Positions 8,407 through 18,046 of a stretch of 40,889 nt of DNA are shown one piece after another; position 1 is the stretch's first letter; every line of letters starts with the position of its first letter. Both the position numbers and the translations under genes were made by a program. Under the pieces are notes generated by a model. The model had not been told where the DNA came from and ran no database searches. It saw nothing but the letters and a program-made list of their open reading frames with translations. Source of the DNA: Chloroflexota bacterium (GTDB lineage: Bacteria; Chloroflexota; Anaerolineae; UBA4142); NCBI GenBank assembly GCA_023489485.1, contig JAMDCU010000131.1, positions 89,554-130,442 on the forward strand, read 5' to 3'.

Positions 8407-9023
8407 ATCGTGAACTAATCGTCGAGCTTTGCAGTAAGGCGAATGACATTGGAACCGTCAGGCTTGTCGACTATGCTGACTATGTCATCGCTCTGGAGTC
8501 CAATCGGCGGACTGGCGATGAATGGCGGAGTGAGAAACACGTCTACATGGCGGTGGACGGCAAGCTCGCCATGGCAAATGCCGACCATCGCAATCAGGGC
8601 AAGCGTCTTGATTTCGGAGAGCCGAGAGTGCTTTGCGAAACCCCAGATCAGATTACGCTGTTGATCACCGTGACGAGCGAGATCTACAGGACCCGGCACG
8701 GTATCGCGACCAGCCGCAAGAAGGATGGCCCGCGGGCCGAACGGGAATTCCCCTGGGAAGTGGCCGAGACATCGGCGATTGGACGTGCGCTCGCCGCGAT
8801 GGGTTACGGTCTGCTTCCAGGCTCAGGCTTATCCAGTGCAGAAGACATGCTGAGAACGCAAGCGGAAGCTTCATCTGGAAACGGGAACGGACACGACCAT
8901 CCCGTATGCGCGGTGCATCAAGTCGCACTCGTACGTCACGGCAGCGGATGGGCGCACCGCATGAAAGGCAGTGGTTGGTGCTACGGCAAGCGCAACGGGA
9001 TCAACCAGCCTGTCGCCGTTTGA
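8403..9023 (+). CDS. Phage/mobile-element protein resembling ERF-type ssDNA-annealing proteins
   Basis: EREFPWEVAETSAIGRALAAMGYG motif; ATGA overlap with the preceding gene. Confidence 0.55.
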   Translation: MNRELIVELCSKANDIGTVRLVDYADYVIALESNRRTGDEWRSEKHVYMAVDGKLAMANADHRNQGKRLDFGEPRVLCETPDQITLLITVTSEIYRTRHGIATSRKKDGPRAEREFPWEVAETSAIGRALAAMGYGLLPGSGLSSAEDMLRTQAEASSGNGNGHDHPVCAVHQVALVRHGSGWAHRMKGSGWCYGKRNGINQPVAV

Positions 9024-9094
9024 AACGTATTTCGAGAGATTTGACTTGCGGGAGATGAACGGATACTCGTGGAGGAGAACGTAGAGGAGAATCC

Positions 9095-9355
9095 ATGTCG
9101 CAGTTTCAACTTGAAAACGCCAAGGGTCAGAGCGTGGTTTACGGATTTGATCATGCCGCCGGGTATTTTATCCAGGTACACGAGCCGAATGGCCAGGTGA
9201 CGGTCCACCGTAACTCGTCCATGGATGGGCTGACAGGGAGCGAGTTGGTCGAGGTCGCCGAGGGAAATGGCGTGACGCTCCCAGATGACCATTTGCTCTG
9301 CGCCATGCTCGATTTGCCCATTGGCGAATGGAATCCGCTCCTCGTCGGGCACTAG
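9095..9355 (+). CDS. Hypothetical protein
   Basis: ORF with upstream gaggaga RBS and protein-like sequence. Confidence 0.5.
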   Translation: MSQFQLENAKGQSVVYGFDHAAGYFIQVHEPNGQVTVHRNSSMDGLTGSELVEVAEGNGVTLPDDHLLCAMLDLPIGEWNPLLVGH

Positions 9356-9383
9356 CGGTCAACGTTCTTCACAGGAATGGAAC

Positions 9384-9416
9384 CGGGTGCAGTCTCTCAG
9401 CAAGAGATTGCACCCG
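9384..9416 (+). terminator. Strong stem-loop, candidate terminator or attenuator
   Basis: CGGGTGCAgTCTCT cagca AGAGAtTGCACCCG (14-bp stem with one G-U pair), followed by ttgctgttt. Confidence 0.5.
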
Positions 9417-9467
9417 TTGCTGTTTCTCGGCTTGGGGACGTGCAGAATTATCCGGGGCAGATGCGTC

Positions 9468-9902
9468 ATGGCAAGGTTGACCGCTCGCGACATCAGGCGC
9501 CTGAGCCCCGAGACAAGGAAGCAGATACGGCAAGCGCTCCGCTCGCAAGTGCCTCACGATGAGCAAGAGGGGCACTCCATTGGCGACCAGCCAATGCCCA
9601 GCAAGTATCGGAATATCCGGACGACCGTGGACGGGATAACGTTTGCCAGCCAGCGCGAAGCTAATCGCTACGCGGAACTGGTCATTGAACTGAAGGCTGG
9701 AGAAATCGAAGAGCTTGTACTTCAAAAGCCATTTTCACTCGACGTCAACGGAGTACATGTCTGCGATTACATCGCTGATTTCGTTTATCGGCGAAAAGGC
9801 GCCCAAATCGTTGAAGATGCCAAAGGTAAACGACTGGAGCTATTTCGGATCAAGAAGCTGTTGATGAAGGCAGTGTTGGGAATCGAGGTTGTGGAGGTCT
9901 GA
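9468..9902 (+). CDS. DUF1064-like phage nuclease-type protein
   Basis: SKYRNIRTTVDGITFASQREANRYAELVIELKAGEIEELVLQKPFSLDVNGVHVCDYIADFVYRRKGAQIVEDAKGKRLELFRIKKLLM fits the DUF1064 pattern. Confidence 0.85.
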   Translation: MARLTARDIRRLSPETRKQIRQALRSQVPHDEQEGHSIGDQPMPSKYRNIRTTVDGITFASQREANRYAELVIELKAGEIEELVLQKPFSLDVNGVHVCDYIADFVYRRKGAQIVEDAKGKRLELFRIKKLLMKAVLGIEVVEV

Positions 9903-9935
9903 GCTTGCTCGATGCGAATCATTCGCAATAGCAAG

Positions 9936-9965
9936 AGGCGACGGGATGAAGTCCGCTCGTCGCCT
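9936..9965 (+). terminator. Candidate terminator hairpin
   Basis: AGGCGACG ... CGTCGCCT followed by ttgtatttg after the DUF1064-like gene. Confidence 0.5.
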
Positions 9966-9987
9966 TTGTATTTGTGGTGGAGGATAA

Positions 9988-10563
9988 ATGGCTGATCTGA
10001 TCGGAGTTGCATCGGAACTCGTCGGTTCGGTCTCTTTCGGCGGCTTGCGCGCTTACGGGCTCGGCTATGCTGTGGATACAGAGGTAGGTGCAACGATCTA
10101 CCTGTCGCTAGTCGGATATCGGACCGCGGTCCGTGGTGTCTGGGCCGCTCTGATGGACAATCGCGCGATCGAGATCGGCGTTCAGCTGTTGCGCCGAGCG
10201 GAGGGGAACTATCTCTCACGCACAGTTCAACTTCCCGAGACCGGCCTGGATCATATGGTGCTCCTGTACCATCAAGCGGCGCTTACCCAGTTGGAGCCTG
10301 CAAAGGTGTTTTACGTCATGAATGCCAATGACGAGCCGCCCCTGGAGCGATTCATGACCATGCTCGACCGGGCCACGTCGGTGCCCCTCCTTCTTTCGTG
10401 GGGTGCCGATTTATGGAGGCAAGGGTTGAAGAACAAGTTGATTGAGCCACTGGCGGAAACGCGGGGCATCGAAGCCTGGCGCGTGAGCGCCGATTCGGAC
10501 ATGTGGCTCGCACTGATCGAAAAAGGCATCCAACGCGGTGCCATGGCGGACGGAAAAGCATGA
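9988..10563 (+). CDS. Hypothetical protein
   Basis: Upstream ggagg; stop overlaps the ATG of the next gene. Confidence 0.55.
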   Translation: MADLIGVASELVGSVSFGGLRAYGLGYAVDTEVGATIYLSLVGYRTAVRGVWAALMDNRAIEIGVQLLRRAEGNYLSRTVQLPETGLDHMVLLYHQAALTQLEPAKVFYVMNANDEPPLERFMTMLDRATSVPLLLSWGADLWRQGLKNKLIEPLAETRGIEAWRVSADSDMWLALIEKGIQRGAMADGKA

Positions 10564-13500
10564 CGCGTCTCGCATCCACGGCCAAAGCCGGTTTCTTCCC
10601 GACCCCTGAGCGCGTGACCGAAATGATCACGCGCTTCGTCGAACCGTCTTGCTCCGAAGGGAGAATCCTCGACCCGTGCTGCGGCGAGGGCATTGCGGTC
10701 CAATGTGCTGCAGAGGCATGGCACTTGGAAAGCTTTGGGATCGAGATCGACGCGGAACGCGCGTTAGCCGCGTCGAGCCGCTTGCATCGGGTCCTGCATC
10801 TCGATTATGCATCTGTCCGCATTCCGCATCACGCCTTCCAGGTGCTATTCTTGAACCCACCTTATGATTCGACTGAAAGCGAAGGACGCCGAACCGAGTA
10901 CACTTTTCTGCGCGACACGACGAAATGGTTGCAGCCTGGCGGCCTTCTTATCTACATTGTCCCTCAGTACCGAACCGACGCGCGGATGGCCGGCTTTCTG
11001 GCGACCGCCTATGAATCGATTCGGGCTTACCGCTTTCCCGATCCCGACTACGCGCAGTTCCGGCAAGCCGTCCTCTTTGGACTGGCCAAGAAAGAACCAG
11101 TTCGAGACGAAGCCACTGCTATCGCGCTCCTACAACAGTGTCGAAGTTCTCTCGCAGTGTTACCCGAACAGCCGCAAGAAGCAGAGAAGTACCAGGTACC
11201 TGCTCCTGTGGAAGGCAAGTTCTACTTTCGTGGGACCGAAATCAATCCCCAGGAGGCCTTCGAGGAGGCACAGGCGAATGGAGCATGGAAGACGGCGGAG
11301 TGGCAAGAGTGGCTTGTGCCACGGCGCGAGCTCTCGGCCTTCCGGCCGCTCATGCCGCTGAAGAAGGGACATCTCGCCATGCTCATTGCGGCCGGCCTGA
11401 TGCAGAACCTACTGCTCGAATCGGCGGATGGCAGCGAATCGCTCCTGGTGAAGGGACGCACCTACAAGGTGCAGGAGCACGTGGAATCGGATGACGAGAA
11501 TGAAGAGATCACGCGTGATCGATTCGTCACTGAGATTGTTGCCCTCAACCTAAAGGACGGATCACACAAGCAGATATCGGACCCTTCGGACCTTGCCGAA
11601 TTCGTCGACCACTGGCGGGATGCGCTGACGCAGAAGGTCATGCAGACGTTTGTCCCGCTCTACCAGTTCGATTTGGTGGGTGAAAGCGCCGAGGTGCAGG
11701 CGACTCTCAATCGCCTGAGCAAGCACCGCCACGTGCCGGGTCGAAAGGAGACCGGGCTCTTCCCCGCCCAGAAGCACGTCGCCGTCGCACTCTGGAAGCG
11801 GTTGCAGCAAGCGAACTCCGCCATCCTCGTGGGAGAAATGGGCGTCGGCAAGTCGAGTATTGCCGCGGCGGTTTCCGAATTGATACGGGAATGCGACCAT
11901 GATGCTCGCCCCACGCTTATCCTCGCTCCTCCACATCTCGTCAATAAATGGATTCGTGAGATTCAGCAGATCGTGCCGATGGCGTTCGCGATGCCGCTGT
12001 ACCGTCTTGCCGACGTCACCCAGTTCGCGCGGCAGATCCAGCAACTGTCGCCTGGGACGCCCGCGTACGCCGTCCTTTCGAAGGAAATGGCGAAGCTAGG
12101 AGGCGGCTGGCGACCGGCTTGTGTTATTCGTCATCGCTACGAACGGGTGAATACGAAGAGAGGCGGTTCGTATGTGGAGAAGGAACAGGTCTTCGCCTGT
12201 CCACAGTGTGGCTATCCCGTCTATCACGTGGAAGGCGGACAAGAGATCTCCCTCGTCCGCGACCCCTCCTATTTTGAAGAACGCAAGCGCTATTGCTCGC
12301 AGTGCCGCGAACCACTCTTTCAAATGATGCATCTCAACGGGGCGACGCTGGCTCCCGAAGCGCGGTTGCTCGAGGCGGAGACGCGGCCGATCACCCAACG
12401 ATACCCGATCGCCGAGTTCATTGCGCGCCGCTATCGAGGGTTCTTCAAGCTCTTAGTAGCGGATGAAATTCATCAGATGAAGGGTCAGTCGACCGATCAG
12501 GGCTATGCGCTGGGATCCCTGGTGCGCGCTTGCAACAAGACGCTCGCACTGACGGGCACGATTTTCGGAGGGCGGTCGACGAGCTTGTTCTTCCTCCTGC
12601 ATCGCCTCTCTCCTCCCGTCCGTGCCCAGTTCAAGTGGACGGACGCTCAACGGTGGGCTGAACGCTTTGGCATTTTAGAGAAAGTGATCAAGCATTCCGA
12701 AGGAGACGATGGCTATGGCACGTTCTCGGGAAAGCACCGGCGACAGACGTATGTGCGCGAGCTGCCCGGTGCTTCGCCCGAACTGGTCTCGCTCCTTCTC
12801 GATAGTTCTGCCTTCCTCAGTCTGGCGGACCTCGGATTCGAGCTGCCAGCCTATCAGGAGTATCCGGAGGTAATTGCCATGGCGAAAGACCAGCGCGACG
12901 CGTACGACGCGCTGGAGAAAGAACTCAAGGAGGAGTTGAAAGAACGCCTGAATGCAGGCGACAAGTCTTTGCTCGCTGCCTACCTGCAGAGTCTCTTGGC
13001 CTATCCCAACAGTTGCTTCCGGGAAGAGATCGTGGAGGACTCCAACGGTGATCAGGTAGCGAGCGCGCCGGCACTTGGAGAAGGACGTCTCTTCCCAAAA
13101 GAAGAGTGGCTGGTAGAGCTCGCGCAAGCGGAACGCAACCGGGGCCGGCGCGTCCTCGTCTTTGTTCGGCAGACCGGGACCCGCGACATCACCGATCGGC
13201 TCGCGCGCATCCTGGGAAGGGCGGGGTTACGCGCGGATGTGCTCAAAGCAAGTGTCGGCACACAGGTGCGGGAAGAGTGGCTGCGCCGGCGCGTGGGGAA
13301 AGGAATGATCGACGTTCTCATCACGAATCCGCGCCTCGTCGAGACGGGACTGGACCTTGTGGATTTCCAAACGACAGTCTGGCTAGAGCAAGAGTACAGT
13401 CTTTACACGTTGATGCAAGCCTCACGGCGCACCTGGCGCATCGGTCAGGTGCAGGATGTGGACGTGTATTTCCCCATCTACCGCGACACGATGGAACATC

Positions 13501-13841
13501 GCGCGGCGAGTCTTGTCGGACAAAAGCTTGCCGCGGCACAGCTCATTTACGGGGATTCGGTGCAAGGAGCGCTCGTCGATCAAGCAGATTCGGGGCACGG
13601 GTTTCTAGCGGACCTCGCTCGAAGTGTCATCGAGGATGCACAGGTCGCGGACCTGAGCCATCTCTTCCGGCAGGTTTCTGTGTCGGGTGGGAACGGGGAC
13701 GGCAATTCCGAGTTCATCGGCGCGACGCTCGCAGCTCCCGTATCCGAAGTAGACGAGATCTCGGCGGGCGCGGAGGCAGCGCTTGAAGAACCAACGGCCA
13801 TTCTCATTCCGGCAAGCACGCGCCAGATGGCGATGTTCTAG
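10560..13841 (+). CDS. Methyltransferase (DUF6094-like, NPPY) fused to zinc ribbon and SF2/SNF2-like helicase
   Basis: MTase: FFPTPERVTEMI, ILDPCCGEGIA, FLNPPYDS. Zinc ribbon: CPQCGYPVYH...CSQCREPLF. Helicase: GEMGVGKSS, VADEIHQMKG, LALTGTIFGG, VLVFVRQTGTRDIT, QASRRTWRIGQ. Confidence 0.85.
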   Translation: MTRLASTAKAGFFPTPERVTEMITRFVEPSCSEGRILDPCCGEGIAVQCAAEAWHLESFGIEIDAERALAASSRLHRVLHLDYASVRIPHHAFQVLFLNPPYDSTESEGRRTEYTFLRDTTKWLQPGGLLIYIVPQYRTDARMAGFLATAYESIRAYRFPDPDYAQFRQAVLFGLAKKEPVRDEATAIALLQQCRSSLAVLPEQPQEAEKYQVPAPVEGKFYFRGTEINPQEAFEEAQANGAWKTAEWQEWLVPRRELSAFRPLMPLKKGHLAMLIAAGLMQNLLLESADGSESLLVKGRTYKVQEHVESDDENEEITRDRFVTEIVALNLKDGSHKQISDPSDLAEFVDHWRDALTQKVMQTFVPLYQFDLVGESAEVQATLNRLSKHRHVPGRKETGLFPAQKHVAVALWKRLQQANSAILVGEMGVGKSSIAAAVSELIRECDHDARPTLILAPPHLVNKWIREIQQIVPMAFAMPLYRLADVTQFARQIQQLSPGTPAYAVLSKEMAKLGGGWRPACVIRHRYERVNTKRGGSYVEKEQVFACPQCGYPVYHVEGGQEISLVRDPSYFEERKRYCSQCREPLFQMMHLNGATLAPEARLLEAETRPITQRYPIAEFIARRYRGFFKLLVADEIHQMKGQSTDQGYALGSLVRACNKTLALTGTIFGGRSTSLFFLLHRLSPPVRAQFKWTDAQRWAERFGILEKVIKHSEGDDGYGTFSGKHRRQTYVRELPGASPELVSLLLDSSAFLSLADLGFELPAYQEYPEVIAMAKDQRDAYDALEKELKEELKERLNAGDKSLLAAYLQSLLAYPNSCFREEIVEDSNGDQVASAPALGEGRLFPKEEWLVELAQAERNRGRRVLVFVRQTGTRDITDRLARILGRAGLRADVLKASVGTQVREEWLRRRVGKGMIDVLITNPRLVETGLDLVDFQTTVWLEQEYSLYTLMQASRRTWRIGQVQDVDVYFPIYRDTMEHRAASLVGQKLAAAQLIYGDSVQGALVDQADSGHGFLADLARSVIEDAQVADLSHLFRQVSVSGGNGDGNSEFIGATLAAPVSEVDEISAGAEAALEEPTAILIPASTRQMAMF

Positions 13842-13909
13842 ACTCATGCAAAGGGAGTGGCGATGTGCGGCTACTCCATCTCTCTTCAACGATCGCAGAA
13901 AGGAAATAG

Positions 13910-14158
13910 TTGATGGTCAGGATGAACATACAGCTATCGCAGAACCAGGTATTGGTTCTCGCGAGTCTTCGCCAACGCGGCATGTGGCTTGTAGCCCACG
14001 AAACGGAAAAGCATTGGCGGAAGGGACAACGCTACTACCTGGATACCCGCACGCGTGGTTCTGGCCTCCACCAGGCTTTTGACCGGGGAAACCGAGAGGC
14101 AGTAGGCGATCTGAGACGTCTGCAAGCTCGAAGAAAACTACGGAGAGGAGATGGCTGA
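13910..14158 (+). CDS. Hypothetical protein
   Basis: Short ORF; stop overlaps the next start. Confidence 0.4.
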   Translation: MMVRMNIQLSQNQVLVLASLRQRGMWLVAHETEKHWRKGQRYYLDTRTRGSGLHQAFDRGNREAVGDLRRLQARRKLRRGDG

Positions 14159-14612
14159 ACTGATTTACCCTTTGCGTGTGGTGTTTTATGGCGGGACCGA
14201 TAACGATGGAGTGGGTCTCGACATCTATGAGGAGCACGGTCCCTTCAAGCGCCCGGGCCAGTTGTGGATGTGGGCGAATCGCGAATGCTTCTTGACTCCC
14301 TATCAAGGTTGGCGCGAAGACATGAACGACCTGATCAGGGAGAATGCGGCACGGGGTTTGCGAGGCATCATGTCGGCGCTCGATGAGTGGGCGATCCAGG
14401 ACTTGGAAGAAGACTATCCCGGAGCCAGCCAGGGGCGCGTCCTGCAGGGAGACAAAGCATGGCGCGAGTGGCAGTCCAGTTGGCAGGATGAAGATCGCGG
14501 AGAATCGGTACCACCGGACGGATGGCGTCCCATCGGCCCGGTCGCATCATGTGGCTGCGAGGATTGGCCCTGCTGCATCCACGCCGACGACTATGCCTTC
14601 GTTCCAAACTAG
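14151..14612 (+). CDS. Hypothetical protein
   Basis: ATG 14151 with upstream ggagag; protein-like composition; Cys-rich tail CGCEDWPCCIH. Confidence 0.5.
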   Translation: MAELIYPLRVVFYGGTDNDGVGLDIYEEHGPFKRPGQLWMWANRECFLTPYQGWREDMNDLIRENAARGLRGIMSALDEWAIQDLEEDYPGASQGRVLQGDKAWREWQSSWQDEDRGESVPPDGWRPIGPVASCGCEDWPCCIHADDYAFVPN

Positions 14613-14622
14613 GGAGCACTGA

Positions 14623-14877
14623 ATGGCGCTCTTACAGGTTGGTGCATTCGAGCTGAATGATGGCGTTCTGAGCGGACCCGCCGATTTCATGCAGGAGCAG
14701 GGAAATGCCCTCGTCGATGCGATTTTCGCGGGAGAAGATCCGATCTACAACACGACCGCCCACCTATCACCCAATGTCGAAACGGCGATCCTCGTGCGTC
14801 TGCAAACGAGTTATGCCGGCTGGCTCGGTATGAAGCAAGTCGAGAGCTGGCTGGGCTGCGCCTCCGCGAATGGCTGA
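14623..14877 (+). CDS. Hypothetical protein
   Basis: Short ORF overlapping the radC start, same strand. Confidence 0.45.
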   Translation: MALLQVGAFELNDGVLSGPADFMQEQGNALVDAIFAGEDPIYNTTAHLSPNVETAILVRLQTSYAGWLGMKQVESWLGCASANG

Positions 14878-15628
14878 TAGGTCAACCGCGTTGGAAGGGG
14901 TGCATCTCCCTGTCCAAATGTCCTACCTGGTTCCGGCACCAACCGATGGGCTGGAACGCTTGTTGCGTGAGACTCCAGAAGCCGAGCAGCCCCTCGCTCG
15001 ATTGGAAAAGCTAGGTCCATCGGCACTTTCCTCGAATGAACTATTGCTCTTGCTGTTGGATGCCAAGGCCGACCCGCTCCTTCCGCTGCAACTCATGAAT
15101 ACCTGGGGCACCTTGGACGGGATGGCCAACGCGAGTCCACTGGAACTCTTGCGCGTGAATGGCATGACCCGTGTCCGGTCCGCCCGTCTACGGGCAGCCC
15201 TGGAGTTGGGGAAACGCGCACGGGGCGAGCAATATCCCGATCACCCGATCGTGCGCTCTCCCACTGATGCCGCTGAGTTGCTGATACCCGAAATGTCAGG
15301 GTTGCAGCAGGAGCAGATGCGGGTTATCCTGCTGAACACCAAGAACCGCGTGGTAGGCATCTCGACAGTCTATCAAGGGTCCATTCACACGACCGTCATT
15401 CGTGTGAGCGAGCTCTTCAGGGAAGCCGTGCAGCATAATGCGGCCGCTGTGATCGTTGCCCATAACCACCCCAGCTCCGATCCGACTCCGAGTCCGGAGG
15501 ACGTCGCGGTGACTCGCGAAATCGTCCAGGCGGGCAAAATACTAGATGTCGATGTGATGGATCACCTGATTGTCGGCGGCCCGCAGAAGTTTGTTTCGCT
15601 CAAGGAAAGGGGATTAGGCTTTTCGTAG
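14870..15628 (+). CDS. radC: RadC/JAB-domain protein
   Basis: SSNELLLLLLDA, helix-hairpin-helix region, and the JAB motif ELFREAVQHNAAAVIVAHNHPSSDPTPSPEDVAVTREI. Confidence 0.92.
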   Translation: MADRSTALEGVHLPVQMSYLVPAPTDGLERLLRETPEAEQPLARLEKLGPSALSSNELLLLLLDAKADPLLPLQLMNTWGTLDGMANASPLELLRVNGMTRVRSARLRAALELGKRARGEQYPDHPIVRSPTDAAELLIPEMSGLQQEQMRVILLNTKNRVVGISTVYQGSIHTTVIRVSELFREAVQHNAAAVIVAHNHPSSDPTPSPEDVAVTREIVQAGKILDVDVMDHLIVGGPQKFVSLKERGLGFS

Positions 15629-15640
15629 CCACCTGACGCG

Positions 15641-15671
15641 AACGAGGAGCACCACAGGCGTGCTCCTCGTT
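15641..15671 (+). terminator. Strong intrinsic terminator-like hairpin downstream of radC
   Basis: AACGAGGAGCAC cacaggc GTGCTCCTCGTT (12-bp perfect stem). Confidence 0.7.
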
Positions 15672-15924
15672 TCCTCGCGAGTGTATTGGGCTCTTTTTTT
15701 ATTTCTGCGGCTGCGCGTGGCTCGTCAATGGAGGATATCACCGGATCTTTTTGAGAGTCCCAAACATGGCCCGTTTTCCCGGCTTGCTTCATTCGGTTCA
15801 ATATCCCTTTGTGATATGCTGATCGAACCGCGGTCCGCGCGCCGGATCGCGTGAACCCACGAGTGTTCTGTACCGCCTTGGCACAGGCGCGGGCGTGAGA
15901 TCCGGTTCGACAGGATTGTTGAGT

Positions 15925-16160
15925 ATGCCAGAAACGTTTATCTCGGTTGACGATTGAGCATTTGCCCGATTTCCCGATTACTTGCGCGGGATTGTCATCG
16001 CGAAGGACATATCGAACGGTCCCTCTCCTCAAGAATTGGTCGCTCAATTGCCACAGGCCGAAGCCTCCCTACGTCAAGTGCTCCAAGTCGAGACACTTGC
16101 AGAACATCCTCGCCTCAAGTCGTGCAGGGAAGCGTTTTGGGCGTTTGGCGAAGCTAAGTT
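15925..16160 (+). pseudogene. N-terminal fragment of a B3/B4-domain (PheRS-beta-like, COG3382-like) protein with a premature stop
   Basis: MPETFISVDD*AFARFPDYLRGIVIAKDISNGPSPQELVAQLPQAEASLRQVLQVETLAEHPRLKSCREAFWAFGEAK; in-frame TGA at 15955; homology ends near 16160 and resumes near 20211. Confidence 0.65.
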
Positions 16161-16274
16161 GCCTTGCCCAAGACGTAATTGCACGGAAAGGCTACAAATC
16201 AACTGAGGATTTTCGGCTCCTCACTGCCGGTGCTCCTCCCAGTATTGCCGTCGTTTCTCTGCGGCTTCTCGTAG

Positions 16275-16454
16275 TCACGCTTCGCGCTCTGCCAGTAGTG
16301 TGGCCGGGTCGCCGCGATAATAAGCGCGGGGACACAAATAGTGTAAGGCCGAGTGCGGTCGCCGCTCATTGTAGTAGATCTGGTATCCGACGCTGGCCGC
16401 ACGCCCTTGATACCGCGTCGCATTCTCGTCGAGCGGAATCTCTTCGCGGAACGG
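16275..16454 (-). pseudogene. C-terminal remnant of an IS3/IS481-like DDE transposase
   Basis: Minus-strand translation ENATRYQGRAASVGYQIYYNERRPHSALHYLCPRAYYRGDPATLLAEREA*; YYNERRPHSAL is the classic rve C-terminal motif. Confidence 0.65.
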
Positions 16455-16574
16455 TTAGCACCGCGCAAGGGCGCGCGTGAAATGGCAGCAACGTTCACGC
16501 CGACCTGCCGACAATGCCAAAACGCACGCGTGCCATTGCGCGGTGCGTGTGACACGCCGTTCTTAATCTGAATG

Positions 16575-17030
16575 TCACCTTCCTCTGGCTGGCTTTGTCT
16601 TTCGGCTTTTTCGAATGCGCGACTTGACACGCGTGTAGGTCAAATCCAAGTCCGGTTCCCATGTTGTCCCGTCCCTAGATAATTCGCCTTTACCAATTAT
16701 GGTATTGCCATTGTCCGTGAATGTCCCAGTATAGCGTTGCGAGAAGCCAGGAGCGTTTCGCCACCATTTAACAACATTGTCTTGGACGGAAACGTCATAC
16801 TTTCTCGAAACCTTCCGCTCGTCAAAGTAGAGCATAAAAAACTCGCCCGTCGCATCGTCGCTGCCGAAAATGGCAACGTCTCTGGGAAAATGCTCATCCT
16901 CAATCTCGGAATGCCGTATCAGAAAAGCACCGCCTTCCAGCCATTGGAAGGAAGAGTGTCCGTGTAATAGTTTGCCTGGAAGATAAGGATGTGTCCCAAC
17001 GGTTTTCCACTCACCCACCAGCACGCTCAA
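16575..17030 (-). CDS. DUF1579-like / lipocalin-like small protein
   Basis: LVGEWKTVGTHPYLPGKLLHGHSSFQWLEGGAFLIRHSEIEDEHFPRDVAIFGSDDATGEFFMLYFDERKVSRKYDVS; N-terminus uncertain (TTG start; frame open further upstream). Confidence 0.65.
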   Translation of the reverse strand: MSVLVGEWKTVGTHPYLPGKLLHGHSSFQWLEGGAFLIRHSEIEDEHFPRDVAIFGSDDATGEFFMLYFDERKVSRKYDVSVQDNVVKWWRNAPGFSQRYTGTFTDNGNTIIGKGELSRDGTTWEPDLDLTYTRVKSRIRKSRKTKPARGR

Positions 17031-17360
17031 CGGTTGGAGTGCAGGATTGGGTATAGATGCTGCGTTCTTGGAATTTTTCGCGATAGTCTTTCCGTTGAGT
17101 GAACCTGGGATTTGTATAAGAGAAACAGATGTGACTGCTGTCGCTCGGCGTGACCACTACCGCCTTGTCGCGGAATGGCGTATAACGTCGGAGTTGACCG
17201 GGCGGCGCATCACGATCGAACCTTCGCCGCACCACGCTTGATGCGAAACATGCTCCATCTGCTCCGGTCCAACGAGTTGTTCTGCGCCAACCAAGGGATG
17301 TATACCCGGCAGCAAGCTTGCCGCAAGGTAAGTGCTTTTATGCGCCTCTCCGAGAACGCC

Positions 17361-17813
17361 TTACCCGAGCTCCTCGGCGAGCCCGATGAGAAGTCCTTCG
17401 GGGCCGCGGATGTAGCAGAGCCGATACACGTCTTCGTACGGGACCACTTCGCCGACGAGTTGCGCGCCGTGCTTGCGGAGTCGGGCGAGGGTATCGTCGA
17501 TGTCATCGACGGTGAACATGACACGGAGGTAGCCGAGAGCGTTCACCGGGGCGTTCCGGTGATCGGCGACTACAGGCGGCGTGAGATATCGCGAGAGCTC
17601 GAGCCGGCTGTGGCCGTCGGGGGTGCGCATCATGGCAATATCGACACGCTGGCCTTGCAGTCCAGTGACGCGCGCCGACCAGTCTCCTTCGATCGTGGCT
17701 CGCCCTTCGAGCTCGAGGCCAAGCTCGGTAAAGAAAGAGATAGCGACATCGAGGGATTCCACCACGATACCGACGTTGTCCATCCGCTTAAGAGTCATAT
17801 CATTTCCTCTCAT
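17361..17813 (-). CDS. VOC/glyoxalase-family protein
   Basis: MDNVGIVVESLDVAISFFTELGLELEGRATIEGDW...LGYLRVMFTVDDIDDTLARLRKHGAQLVGEVVPYEDVYRLCYIRGPEGLLIGLAEEL. Confidence 0.9.
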   Translation of the reverse strand: MRGNDMTLKRMDNVGIVVESLDVAISFFTELGLELEGRATIEGDWSARVTGLQGQRVDIAMMRTPDGHSRLELSRYLTPPVVADHRNAPVNALGYLRVMFTVDDIDDTLARLRKHGAQLVGEVVPYEDVYRLCYIRGPEGLLIGLAEELG

Positions 17814-18046
17814 TTTTGACCGGAGACGTCAGGCATTTGCCATTTCGGTCGTCTGACCGGCAATCCCATTCACGGCGGCGGTTAGTCGGTCATGCCGAAC
17901 GAAAGAAGGCATTCGCAAGGATTCAATTGAACGCCGCATCGTTACGGCAAAAGTTGCCAAACTTCGGTTCTATGGTAGGTCTCCCAGTCCGGGTCGTCTG
18001 CGCCCGCTGCGGGAGCGCTGGACCACCAGTTAAAGCGCCGGGGCAG

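Noticed and set aside
13106-13786. 226-aa plus-strand ORF inside the helicase gene
   Set aside because: Alternative frame of a gene with clear helicase motifs; Arg/Gly/Ser-rich noise.
15777-15924. Possible structured RNA or intron fragment in the GC-rich segment after radC
   Set aside because: Some local palindromes (ccgcgg) but no domain V-like or riboswitch pattern I could recognise; more likely the leader of the B3/B4 pseudogene.
15947-16480. 177-aa plus-strand ORF across the insertion border
   Set aside because: The frame next to it reads as a B3/B4 N-terminus and the opposite strand as a transposase remnant; this frame is a chance read-through.
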